From NCBI RefSeq assembly GCF_902506105.1, contig NZ_LR733303.1:930001-994000 (forward strand): a stretch of DNA of 64,000 nt. The letters are read 5' to 3'. Source of the DNA: Aeromicrobium sp. 9AM (GTDB taxonomy: Bacteria; Actinomycetota; Actinomycetes; Propionibacteriales; Nocardioidaceae). A program made the translations under genes and the position numbers. Within the stretch, counting starts at the first letter, position 1. Every line of letters starts with the position of its first letter. Under the pieces are notes generated by a model. That model saw only the letters and a program-made list of their open reading frames with translations, was not told where the DNA came from and did not search any database. Shown piece by piece: positions 25,989-33,399 of this stretch.

Positions 25989-26070
25989 GGTGGTTGAGGA
26001 GCGAGGAACGAGCGTCTCGAAACCACCCAGTGGTTTCGAGGCTCCGCTTCGCTCCGCACCTCAACCACCG
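25989..26070. repeat. Inverted pair of dispersed repeats between galE and the HAD gene
   Basis: One copy (25989-26027) runs from GGTGGTTGAGG to CGAAACCACC; the other (26031-26070) is its mirror, from TGGTTTCGAGG to CCTCAACCACC. It fills the gap between two converging genes and could form terminator-like stems on both strands. Confidence 0.85.
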
Positions 26071-26075
26071 GACGT

Positions 26076-27692
26076 TTACGGCAGGTAGTAGGTCGGGTTG
26101 GGCAGCTTGTAGGGCTTGCCGTGCCCACCGATCAGGTCGCTGAACTGGTCGCCGAAGTTCGCGACGATGTCGTAGCCGCCGCCACTCGGTGACTCGACGT
26201 GCGCCCTGGTCTGCGACTTGTACTCGATCGTCGTGCACTTCGCGGCCGCGCACGTGACGTACGACGGCTGCTGCGACGACCCGACACCGGTCCACTTGGT
26301 GTAGTAGTTCGCCGCGGTGAAGCCCTGGTAGCCGACCTTCTGCAGGTTGGCGATCGTCGCCGACTTCTGGTTGTCGTTGCGCCCGGTCAGCCCGATGATC
26401 GTGCACCCGGCCTTGCCGGCAGCGTTGACGAAGCCGACCATCGAGGGCGTCGCGGGGAACTTCTGACCCTGCACGTAGACGTCCTGCAGAGCCGGATCGA
26501 ACGTGAAGTGCATCCCGGCGACCTCCATGTCGTACGTCCAGAGGGTCGTGTCGTCGGCGTCGAGGACGATCGCCGGCTTGGTGTGGTGCTTGGCGCCGGC
26601 GCGGCACTTGGCGAGCACCGACGGGGCGAACGAGCGGGTCAGCTTGTTCATCTCGCGGATGTAGGGCGAGCTCGTCTTGTCGGCGATGCCGTTGCCGGGA
26701 TCGCCGTAGTAGGCGTAGATCGTGCTCTTGACCGAGTCGACGTTGGGGATGCCCTCGCCGTCACCCTTGAGCCCGCTGGAGCCGTCGGGCTGCATCGTGA
26801 AGTGCGTACGCGGCGACAGCCACGGCTCGCGCACGCCCGGCAGGTTGGCCGACGGCAGGTAGTAGGTCGGGTTGGGCAGCTTGAGCACGCGGTCGGCATA
26901 CCCACCCTGCAGGTCGGACCACTGGTCGCCGACGTTGAGCGTGATGTCGTAGCCGAGTGACTCGATGTGCTTGCGGGTGCCCGCCTTGTACTCGACGGTC
27001 GTGCACTTGGTCGCCGCGCAGGTGATGTAGGACGGCTGCTGCGAGCTGCCCGTGCCGGTCCACTTGGTGTAGAACCGGTCGGCGGTGAAGTCGTCGTAGC
27101 CGACCTTGTCGAGGTTGGCGAGGGTCGCTGCCTTCTGGTTGTCGTTGCGTCCGGTGAGGCCGAAGATCGTGTAGCCGATGTCGGCGGCCTTGTCGACGAA
27201 GCCGACCATGGCCGGGGTCGCGGGGAACTTCTGGCCCTGCACGTAGACGTCCTGGAGGGCGGGGTCGAACGTGAAGTGCATCCCGGCGACCTCCATGTCG
27301 TACGTCCACAGGGTCGTGTCGTCGGCGTCGAAGACGATGGCGGGCTTCTTGCCGTGTCTGATCTCGCGGTCGTACGTCGACTGGAGGTTCTTGGTCGCCC
27401 GCTTGACGATGCGGTCCATCTCGGAGATGTAGGGGGAGGAGCTCTTGTCGGCGATGCCGGTGCCGGGATCGCCGTAGTAGGCGGCGATCGTCTTCTTGAC
27501 CGAGTCGATGTTGGGGATGCCGGCGCCATCGGCCCTGAGGCCGCTGGAGCCGTCTGGCTTCATGACGAAGTGTGTGCGTGGCGCCAGCTTCGTGTCGTGG
27601 CCGTGGTGGTGGCTCTTGGCCTGCGCGGGTCCGCCGGCGAGGACGAGTGAGGTGGTCGCGGCGACAGCCACGAGCGTACGGATCGAGATCAT
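26076..27692 (-). CDS. Secreted tandem HAD-superfamily acid phosphatase (two domains)
   Basis: The 538-residue protein has a signal peptide (MISIRTLVAVAATTSLVLAG...AQA) and two copies of a HAD IIIB acid-phosphatase-like domain, about residues 38-280 and 294-538. Each has motif I D-x-D (D122/D124 and D378/D380 in DADDTTLWTYD), a GLTGRND segment and a late GDQ-x-SDL motif IV. A run of about 37 residues after each motif I is identical between copies, pointing to recent duplication or gene conversion. The expected role is extracytoplasmic phosphate release. GGGGGA precedes the ATG. Confidence 0.88.
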   Translation of the reverse strand: MISIRTLVAVAATTSLVLAGGPAQAKSHHHGHDTKLAPRTHFVMKPDGSSGLRADGAGIPNIDSVKKTIAAYYGDPGTGIADKSSSPYISEMDRIVKRATKNLQSTYDREIRHGKKPAIVFDADDTTLWTYDMEVAGMHFTFDPALQDVYVQGQKFPATPAMVGFVDKAADIGYTIFGLTGRNDNQKAATLANLDKVGYDDFTADRFYTKWTGTGSSQQPSYITCAATKCTTVEYKAGTRKHIESLGYDITLNVGDQWSDLQGGYADRVLKLPNPTYYLPSANLPGVREPWLSPRTHFTMQPDGSSGLKGDGEGIPNVDSVKSTIYAYYGDPGNGIADKTSSPYIREMNKLTRSFAPSVLAKCRAGAKHHTKPAIVLDADDTTLWTYDMEVAGMHFTFDPALQDVYVQGQKFPATPSMVGFVNAAGKAGCTIIGLTGRNDNQKSATIANLQKVGYQGFTAANYYTKWTGVGSSQQPSYVTCAAAKCTTIEYKSQTRAHVESPSGGGYDIVANFGDQFSDLIGGHGKPYKLPNPTYYLP

Positions 27693-27760
27693 GTGTCCCC
27701 CAAGGACGATGCGGTTGCCAGACGCAACGACGCTACTCCCCAATTTCCATTTCGGCGACT

Positions 27761-28012
27761 GCGGATCCCGCCCCCTAAGAAGGCCGTCTGCGGCCGACTG
27801 GGAGCGAGTTCTGCGAGCGAAGGGTGGTGAGATTGCACGCTCGCGCGGATCCCGCCCCCTAAGAAGGCCGCCCGCGGCCGACTGGGAGCGAGCTCTGCGA
27901 GCGAAGGGTGGTGAGATTGCACGCTCGCGCGGACCCCGCCCCCTAAGGAGGCCGTCTGCGGCCGACTGGGAGCGAGCTCTGCGAGCGAAGGGCCGTGAGG
28001 TCGCAGGCTTAC
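27761..28012. repeat. Three tandem copies of an 84-bp repeat
   Basis: Units start at 27761, 27845 and 27929 (exact 84-bp period). Each holds CGCCCCCTAAGAAGGCCG-type and CTGGGAGCGAGCTCTGCGAG-type segments and differs from the others by only a few bases; the third decays at its end. The array fills the 326-base gap between the HAD gene start and the GIY-YIG stop. Open frames across it are low-complexity and not convincing. Similar words recur at about 28368-28460. Confidence 0.9.
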
Positions 28013-28018
28013 GGCAGC

Positions 28019-28297
28019 TCAGAACAGTTGTGACTGGTCCTCAACCTTGACGCCGGGTCCGTACGCGATCAGCTTCTTCTTTTTGCTACGAGTCCACCCG
28101 TGCACGGTTCGCTCGCGCCCCCACGCCTCGGAGACTCTTTCGTACTCTTCGAAGTAGAGGACCTGCACAGGCAGTCTGGTGCGGGTGTATTCGGCGCCAA
28201 GACCCTCACGGTGCTCCCAAAGTCGCCGAACGAGGTTGCGGGTGCTGCCGACGTAGAAGGTACCGTCGGCGCACAGCAGGATGTAGAAGTAGCCCAT
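28019..28297 (-). CDS. GIY-YIG domain protein (UPF0213/YhbQ-like)
   Basis: The 92-residue protein is a minimal GIY-YIG nuclease domain: GYFYILLCADGTFYVGSTRN gives the GIY...YVG core with the Arg and Tyr positions, and YTRTRLPVQVLYFEEY the following strands. Stand-alone proteins of this kind may cut or bind damaged DNA, but their role is unsettled. Repeats flank both ends: the 84-bp array abuts its 3' end, and related sequence follows its 5' side. Confidence 0.85.
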   Translation of the reverse strand: MGYFYILLCADGTFYVGSTRNLVRRLWEHREGLGAEYTRTRLPVQVLYFEEYERVSEAWGRERTVHGWTRSKKKKLIAYGPGVKVEDQSQLF

Positions 28298-28367
28298 CTG
28301 CGGATGATGGCCGAATCGCTTGTACGGCGCAGAGAACCTTCCACAGGCGACCCTCCACCTCGCTACC

Positions 28368-28463
28368 TTCGCTCGCTCGTTCCGCCCCCTGCTCGCAGAG
28401 CTCGCGGGGGTGCCCCCAGCTCGCTCCCGCTCCTCGCAGGGCTCGTCGCTAGCGTGCGAAGGG
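28368..28463. repeat. Degenerate repeat-rich spacer between GIY-YIG and lexA
   Basis: This stretch has many inverted GCTCGC/GCGAGC words, with CTTCGCTCGCTCGTTCCGCC and CTCGCTCCCGCTCCTCGCAG, matching parts of the 84-bp array in the opposite orientation. It contains no gene. Confidence 0.5.
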
Positions 28464-29186
28464 TCAGACCTTGCGGAGGACTGCGGTGACGATGCCGAGG
28501 ATCGAGGCGTGGGTGCCGTCGATCGGGTCGTACGCCTCGTTGTGCGGGAGCAGCCAGACCTGGCCGTCCTTGCGCTGGAACGTCTTGACCGTGGCCTCGC
28601 CGTCGAGCAGCGCAGCGACGATGTCGCCGTTGTTGGCGGTCTGCTCCTGGCGGATGACGACGTAGTCGCCGTTGCAGATCGCGGCGTCGATCATCGAGTC
28701 GCCGGAGACCTCGAGGAGGAACAGGGTGCCGTCGCCGACGAGCGACTTGGGCAGCGGGAAGATCTCCTCGACCTGCTCGGTGGCCAGGATCGGGCCACCG
28801 GCGGCGATGCGGCCGACGAGCGGGACGTTGGTGGCCTGGGGGAGTGCGTCGCCGATGCCGGTCTCGTCGAACGTGCTCTCGACGGCGCTGCTCATCGAAC
28901 GGCGCGCGGCCATGACGTCGGGCAGGAATATCTCGAGTGCGCGCGGGCGGTTGGGGTCGCGCTTGACGTAGCCGAGCGCCTCGAGGGCGCGGAGCTGGTG
29001 CGCGACGGACGACGTGCTGGTGAGGCCGACCGCCGCACCGATCTCGCGCATGCTCGGTGGATAGCCGCGCTTCTCGATCTCGTCACGCAGGAACTCGAGC
29101 ACCTTGCGCTGCCGCGCGGTCAGCCCAGAGGAGTCCGCGGGTCCGTCGGGAAGCTCGGTGACATCGGCATTGCGGTCGTCGGTCAT
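28464..29186 (-). CDS. lexA: SOS repressor LexA
   Basis: LexA represses DNA-damage genes and cleaves itself when RecA filaments form. The 240-residue protein has an N-terminal winged helix ([30 protein letters not shown]), the cleavage site Ala-Gly in [11 protein letters not shown], the nucleophile serine in EVSGDSMID, and the general-base lysine in [11 protein letters not shown]. The ATG at 29186 is given by family length. A LexA box lies 34-47 bases upstream, indicating autoregulation. Confidence 0.97.
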   Translation of the reverse strand: MTDDRNADVTELPDGPADSSGLTARQRKVLEFLRDEIEKRGYPPSMREIGAAVGLTSTSSVAHQLRALEALGYVKRDPNRPRALEIFLPDVMAARRSMSSAVESTFDETGIGDALPQATNVPLVGRIAAGGPILATEQVEEIFPLPKSLVGDGTLFLLEVSGDSMIDAAICNGDYVVIRQEQTANNGDIVAALLDGEATVKTFQRKDGQVWLLPHNEAYDPIDGTHASILGIVTAVLRKV

Positions 29187-29219
29187 GCGGGAAGGGTAAC
29201 CCGGAACACAGGGCCAGTT

Positions 29220-29233
29220 CAAACATATGTTCG
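29220..29233. promoter_or_regulatory. LexA box (SOS box) of lexA
   Basis: CAAACATATGTTCG matches the actinobacterial CGAAC-N4-GTTCG consensus with one mismatch. It lies upstream of lexA and also between it and the divergent SDR gene, which starts at 29268, so it might affect both. Confidence 0.8.
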
Positions 29234-29267
29234 ATGGCGTGTCGCGAGTCGTGGCGTCTAGGTTGGC

Positions 29268-30101
29268 GTGGTGCCGAAGCCCCTCGTGAAGCCCGGAAAG
29301 CCTCGATCCGCCGTCGTGACAGGGTCCGGGCGGGGCATCGGACGGGCCATCGCCGTCGAGCTGGTCGGTCGTGGCTACCAGGTGATCGTCACGGATCTCG
29401 ACGCCGCCGCAGCCGAAACGACGGCCAACGAGATCGGCGCGGCGCTCGGCCTCGGTCTCGACGTGACCGACCCCGACGCCAACCGCGACATCGCCGCGCG
29501 CGCCCGTGAGATCGCACCGCTCGGCGCGTGGGTCTGCAACGCCGGCGTGCTCATGGAGGGCGACCTGACGGCGCTGTCGGTCGGGCAGGTACGCGCGATG
29601 GTCGAGGTCAACGTGCTCGGCGTGATGTGGGGCGTACGCGCTGCGGCCGACGCGTTCCGTGATCAGCACGAGGTCAAGGGCGGCGACATCGGCGTCATCG
29701 CGTCCCTCAGTGCCCATGCGCCGGTGCCGGGCCTCAGTGTCTACGCCGCGACCAAGGCGGCTGTGCTGTCGTTGACGACCTCGCTGGCCTCGGAGCTGCG
29801 TCCCGACAAGATCCGCGTGCACGCCGTGTGCCCTGACGGGGTCGACACCGCGATGGTCGCGGGGATGGACGCGCAGGGCGACGTACGCGCTGCGCTTGCC
29901 GCCGGTGTGCTGCTCACGCCGCCGCAGGTCGCGCGCGAGCTCGTCGACATGTTCGGCACGGGTCGCGTCTACAAGACGCTGCCCGCGTGGCGCGGGGCTG
30001 TCGCGCGTAGCGCATCACTCGCGCCGCGAGCCGCGGTCCACCTCGACCCGTGGGTGCGCAGGCTCGGCGCCCGGCGGCTCAAGAAGGCCGGCAAGCGTTG
30101 A
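29268..30101 (+). CDS. SDR family oxidoreductase
   Basis: The 277-residue protein is a classical short-chain dehydrogenase: the cofactor motif TGSGRGIG (T-G-x3-G-x-G), CNAGVL (NAG), a serine in IASLSAHAP, and YAATK (Y-x3-K). An acidic residue after the second strand (VTDLD) suggests preference for NAD(H). The C-terminus carries a basic extension ([14 protein letters not shown]). The substrate is unknown. It starts at one of two adjacent GTG codons. An aminoglycoside-phosphotransferase-type gene follows after 11 bases. Confidence 0.88.
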   Translation: MVPKPLVKPGKPRSAVVTGSGRGIGRAIAVELVGRGYQVIVTDLDAAAAETTANEIGAALGLGLDVTDPDANRDIAARAREIAPLGAWVCNAGVLMEGDLTALSVGQVRAMVEVNVLGVMWGVRAAADAFRDQHEVKGGDIGVIASLSAHAPVPGLSVYAATKAAVLSLTTSLASELRPDKIRVHAVCPDGVDTAMVAGMDAQGDVRAALAAGVLLTPPQVARELVDMFGTGRVYKTLPAWRGAVARSASLAPRAAVHLDPWVRRLGARRLKKAGKR

Positions 30102-30112
30102 CCGTGGGCCGT

Positions 30113-30988
30113 ATGCACGATGGCCAGGTCGAGACGAGCCCTGAGCTGGTACGCAGGTTGCTCGAGTCCCAGTTCCCCGAGCTGGCCGGGCTGCCGATCA
30201 GGCGAGTGACCGAGTCCGGAACCGATCACGACCTCTATCGCGTCGGTGGCGAGCTGCTTGCCCGCCTGCCGGTCCTCGAGTGGGCGCCCGGGCAGGCCGA
30301 GCAGGACCAACGGTGGATACGCGCGCTGGCGCCACACCTGCCGCTGCAGGTCCCGGACATCGTCGCGATCGGCCGGCCGGGCGAGGGCTATCCGTGGCCG
30401 TGGACGCTCGTCACCTGGTTCACCGGAGACGTCGTCACCGGCGACAATGTCGACCTGGCCGCGGCCGCGGTCGACCTCGCGGAGTTCGTCATAGCCCTCC
30501 AAGGCGTACCGACTTCCGGAGCTCAGGTGAGGACCGGTAGGTCGAGGGGTGCACCCTTGTCCCATCAGGATCCAGGCGTACGACCGAGGATCGACGAGCT
30601 GGCGGAGGAGATCGACGCGGCCGCCGTGACCGCGGCATGGGAGGACGCCCTGGCCGCGCCGCCATGGCAGGGGCCTCCGGTGTGGCTGCACGCCGACATC
30701 CAGCCCGGCAACCTGATCGTTCGCGACCGGCGGCTCGTCGCGGTCATCGACTTCGGCGGGATCGGGGCGGGTGACCCGGCCGTCGACCTCATGCCGGCGT
30801 GGAACCTGTTCGAAGGGGAGTCCCGCCGGGCCTTCCTGGATGCGCTCGGCCATGACGACGCGACCCGGAGGAGGGCACGCGGATGGGTCCTGGCGCCGGC
30901 GTTGCAGGGTCTCGGCTACTACCGGGAGTCGTTCCCCGAGTTCTCCGAAGCGTGCCGGCGGCGGATCGAGGCCGTGCTCGACGACTGA
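30113..30988 (+). CDS. Aminoglycoside phosphotransferase (APH)-family kinase-like protein
   Basis: The 291-residue protein has the APH fold: SGTDHDLYRVG near the start, the catalytic loop VWLHADIQPGNLIV (H-x-D-x3-x-N), and VIDFGGIGAGDPAVDL supplying the metal-binding Asp. Many chromosomal members phosphorylate small molecules other than antibiotics, so resistance is only one option. It follows the SDR gene closely and may share its transcript. Confidence 0.85.
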   Translation: MHDGQVETSPELVRRLLESQFPELAGLPIRRVTESGTDHDLYRVGGELLARLPVLEWAPGQAEQDQRWIRALAPHLPLQVPDIVAIGRPGEGYPWPWTLVTWFTGDVVTGDNVDLAAAAVDLAEFVIALQGVPTSGAQVRTGRSRGAPLSHQDPGVRPRIDELAEEIDAAAVTAAWEDALAAPPWQGPPVWLHADIQPGNLIVRDRRLVAVIDFGGIGAGDPAVDLMPAWNLFEGESRRAFLDALGHDDATRRRARGWVLAPALQGLGYYRESFPEFSEACRRRIEAVLDD

Positions 30989-31021
30989 GCCTGTGACACC
31001 CGCGCGGAGTAACGTCCCACC

Positions 31022-31519
31022 ATGCGAGAAAACACTCTCGTGGCTGGCGGCGTCGGGCTGATCATGGTGATCGGCGTCGCCACCATGTGCAGTGGGAACA
31101 ACGACGACGCCGGCGACAACTCTTCGAACGACTCGCCCAACCAGACCGTCGTCAAGTGGGTCAGGCGCGACAATGCTCGCGCTCCGTGGATGAAGCACGT
31201 CAAGCATTGGGACACCGGAAGCGGCATCACCGTCGAGACGGACTACTCGCCGGATCGGCCGACCTCCTGGGCGGCAGCGTACGAGATCTGCAAGGCGGTC
31301 AAGCGCGCCTATGCGAAGGGTGCCAACGAGCTGCCGAAGGTCACGGTCAACGGCGCCAGGACGCACCTCTGGATCAGGGTGGACGGGTCGAAGCACCGGG
31401 ACATCGACACAGAGCAGCTGGCGATCTCGGCGAAGCGGCACGGCTTCGTCTGCGGGATCACGCCGCCTGAAGACGACCGCAAGGCCCGGAAGCTGGGCGT
31501 GCCGGTCTACCCCTACTGA
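31022..31519 (+). CDS. Hypothetical secreted or lipid-anchored protein
   Basis: The 165-residue protein begins with a hydrophobic segment (TLVAGGVGLIMVIGVATMC) ending at a cysteine followed by SGNND. This is lipobox-like, but the Met before Cys is atypical. The outer part has no recognised domain, and its end (KARKLGVPVYPY) is unusual. The stop overlaps the converging BrkB-type gene by seven bases. Confidence 0.6.
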   Translation: MRENTLVAGGVGLIMVIGVATMCSGNNDDAGDNSSNDSPNQTVVKWVRRDNARAPWMKHVKHWDTGSGITVETDYSPDRPTSWAAAYEICKAVKRAYAKGANELPKVTVNGARTHLWIRVDGSKHRDIDTEQLAISAKRHGFVCGITPPEDDRKARKLGVPVYPY

Positions 31520-32496
31520 TCCTGGCGAGCCTTGCGCTTGAAGAGTGAGCCGAGGCGGGACTTCTTGTCCGGCTCCTTCGCCGGCTCTGGCTCCTCGACC
31601 ACCTCGACGGGCACGGTCTCGCCGTCGGCCTCGGCCGTACGCCACTCGGCGATCTCGTTGTCCTCCTCGACCGTCTCGGCCGTCACGACCTCTTCGCGCA
31701 CCGCCTCGACGCACGCGCCGAGCAGGATCGCGTAGATGCCGATCCAGAGCCACAGCAGCAGCACGACGACACCGGCCAGTGCGCCGTACGTCTTGCCGTA
31801 GCTGCCGAAGTTGTCGACGTACAGGGAGAAGCCGACCGACACGAGCAGCCACAGGGCGGTCGCGACGAGCACGCCCTTGGTGATCAGCTTGTCGCCCGCG
31901 GAGCGGTTGGGCGCGAGGCGGAACAGCACGCCGATGGCGACCATGACGGCGAACAGCAGCAGGAGCCAGCGACCTGCCTCGAACGCCGCTCGTACGCCCG
32001 GCACGATGTCGACCTCGTCGAGCACCGCCGGCGCGACCGCGACGAGGGCGACCACGAGGATGACGAAGACGAGCGCGCCGAGCGTCAGGACGAACGCCAG
32101 GAGCTTTCGCTTGATGAAGTTGCGGGTCTCCGCGAGACCGAACATCGCGTTGATCGCGGTGACGAGGTTGCCGACCCCGCCCGCTGCACCGTAGATCGCG
32201 AGCACGAGCGCGATCGCGAGGCCGATGCCCAGCGAGCCGTCGGCGGTCTTGGTCAGCGAGTCCATCTGTCCGGTGACGACCGAGGCGGCGTCGGACGGGA
32301 GGGCGTCGGCCACGTCCTGCGACTGCTTCGCGACGGTCCCGGGGGAGGCCACCAGCCCGTACGTCATGACGGCCGCGATCATCGCGGGGAACAGCGAGAG
32401 GAACGCGTAGAAGGCCACGCCGGCAGCCAGCAACGGGGCCTGTCGGGCGGACGCCTGCTTCCAGGCGGTGATGACGCTTGCTCGAGCTGATGCCAT
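31513..32496 (-). CDS. YihY/virulence factor BrkB family membrane protein
   Basis: The 327-residue protein has six hydrophobic segments and the family pattern (GVAFYAFLSLFPAMIAAVMTY, AIYGAAGGVGNLVTAINAMF, YGALAGVVVLLLWLWIGIYAILLGACVEA), followed by an acidic-basic cytoplasmic tail. The family was once mis-annotated as RNase BN; its role (possibly a transporter or lipid handler) is not settled. It is divergent from the LysM gene across the LexA-box region, so it could also be SOS-affected. Confidence 0.9.
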   Translation of the reverse strand: MASARASVITAWKQASARQAPLLAAGVAFYAFLSLFPAMIAAVMTYGLVASPGTVAKQSQDVADALPSDAASVVTGQMDSLTKTADGSLGIGLAIALVLAIYGAAGGVGNLVTAINAMFGLAETRNFIKRKLLAFVLTLGALVFVILVVALVAVAPAVLDEVDIVPGVRAAFEAGRWLLLLFAVMVAIGVLFRLAPNRSAGDKLITKGVLVATALWLLVSVGFSLYVDNFGSYGKTYGALAGVVVLLLWLWIGIYAILLGACVEAVREEVVTAETVEEDNEIAEWRTAEADGETVPVEVVEEPEPAKEPDKKSRLGSLFKRKARQDQ

Positions 32497-32558
32497 GTCT
32501 CGACGGTAGTGCGGCGCTGTCGGCTTCGCCTGTCGACGCGCGTGCGAACGTGGCGGGT

Positions 32559-32572
32559 CGACACAATGTTCG
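32559..32572. promoter_or_regulatory. Weak LexA-box-like site upstream of the LysM gene
   Basis: CGACACAATGTTCG matches the CGAAC-N4-GTTCG consensus with two mismatches; the right half-site is perfect. Listed only because three better boxes follow. Confidence 0.35.
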
Positions 32573-32614
32573 AACGAATTCTGCCTGCTATATCGCCGAA
32601 AACGTCACGCTGAT

Positions 32615-32628
32615 CGAATTTGTGTTCG
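32615..32628. promoter_or_regulatory. LexA box upstream of the LysM gene (1)
   Basis: CGAATTTGTGTTCG has one mismatch to CGAAC-N4-GTTCG. It lies about 150 bases upstream of the LysM start. Confidence 0.65.
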
Positions 32629-32665
32629 ACAGGTGCTTCCTTTTGTCAGAGGCGTACCCTATCGT

Positions 32666-32679
32666 CGTACATGTGTTCG
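32666..32679. promoter_or_regulatory. LexA box upstream of the LysM gene (2)
   Basis: CGTACATGTGTTCG has one mismatch to the consensus and sits two bases before the next box. Confidence 0.75.
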
Positions 32680-32681
32680 AT

Positions 32682-32695
32682 CGAACGCCTGTTCG
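32682..32695. promoter_or_regulatory. LexA box upstream of the LysM gene (3, perfect)
   Basis: CGAACGCCTGTTCG matches CGAAC-N4-GTTCG exactly. With the box at 32666 it forms a tandem pair 16 bp apart. Confidence 0.85.
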
Positions 32696-32780
32696 CACCA
32701 TCGAATGACATCGAGAACAGCGTTTGATCGACCACACCACAACTTCAGATCCAGCCCTCACTTCCCCCTTGGAGGCCATC

Positions 32781-33164
32781 ATGAGCACCATCGCCATCGG
32801 TCGTCACGACCACGACATCCGTCCCGTCCGCCACCTGCGTGCGGTGCCCGACGCCAGGCCCGCTCCGCGTGTCCGGCTGACCCGCCGTGGCAAGGTCGTC
32901 GTCCTTGCGGCCGCCGTCGCGGTCGTCGCCTTGCTCGTGGTGATGTTCGGCTCGTCGTCATTCGCCGGCGACCAGGCCGGAGCGGCGCCCGAGACCACGT
33001 CGGTCCGCGTCCTCCCCGGTCAGACGCTGTGGCAGATCGCCTCCGAGGCCAACCCCAACGGTGACATTCGCAAGACGGTCGACGAGATCGTCCGGCTCAA
33101 CTCGCTTCCGAACGCCTCAGCGCTGCAGCTGGGCTCGGAGATCGCGGTGCCGGTCTACAACTGA
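32781..33164 (+). CDS. LysM-domain membrane protein, SOS division-regulator type (ChiZ/DivS-like position)
   Basis: The 127-residue protein has a basic N-terminus, one membrane segment (KVVVLAAAVAVVALLVVMFG) and a C-terminal LysM domain (RVLPGQTLWQIASEANPNGD ... LQLGSEIAVPVYN) that should bind peptidoglycan. In mycobacteria Rv2719c (ChiZ) and in corynebacteria DivS are SOS-induced division inhibitors encoded beside lexA. The layout and the cluster of LexA boxes suggest the same role here. The ATG at 32781 follows TTGGAGG. A terminator-like stem lies downstream. Confidence 0.8.
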   Translation: MSTIAIGRHDHDIRPVRHLRAVPDARPAPRVRLTRRGKVVVLAAAVAVVALLVVMFGSSSFAGDQAGAAPETTSVRVLPGQTLWQIASEANPNGDIRKTVDEIVRLNSLPNASALQLGSEIAVPVYN

Positions 33165-33186
33165 CCGGTTGCTGCACGATCCACTG

Positions 33187-33226
33187 ACGTCCGCGGTGCA
33201 CCTTGGGGAAGGGGTGCCGCGGACGT
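33187..33226 (+). terminator. Terminator-like hairpin after the LysM gene
   Basis: ACGTCCGCGG plus CACC pair with GGTG plus CCGCGGACGT; there is a two-base bulge in the left arm and a loop of about ten bases. It lies 22 bases after the stop codon. Confidence 0.7.
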
Positions 33227-33246
33227 TCGTGTTCTCACCACCCGCC

Positions 33247-33289
33247 GGTCGAGTAGCCCGCGAGCTCTGCGAGCCGGCGTATCGAGACC
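33247..33289. repeat. Dispersed repeat, GGTCGAGTAG...TATCGAGACC type
   Basis: The segment runs from GGTCGAGTAG to TATCGAGACC with a GC-rich middle containing GCGAGC words. A related pair lies at 53925-54006. It is the third sub-type of short repeat in the window. Confidence 0.7.
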
Positions 33290-33399
33290 ACGCAAGATGA
33301 AGGACTCGCGGGAGCGTTCGTTGACCGGGGGAGCCGCACCTGTTTGACTGCTCCTTCCGCCTGTGCGCGAAAGCCTGACACGATTTCGAGGGGAACCAC

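Noticed and set aside
27761..28012. Possible CRISPR array
   Set aside because: The units are head-to-tail 84-bp copies with no unique spacers, and no cas genes are near.
30113..30988. Calling this gene an aminoglycoside resistance kinase
   Set aside because: The APH fold alone does not show antibiotic specificity, and the context is chromosomal.
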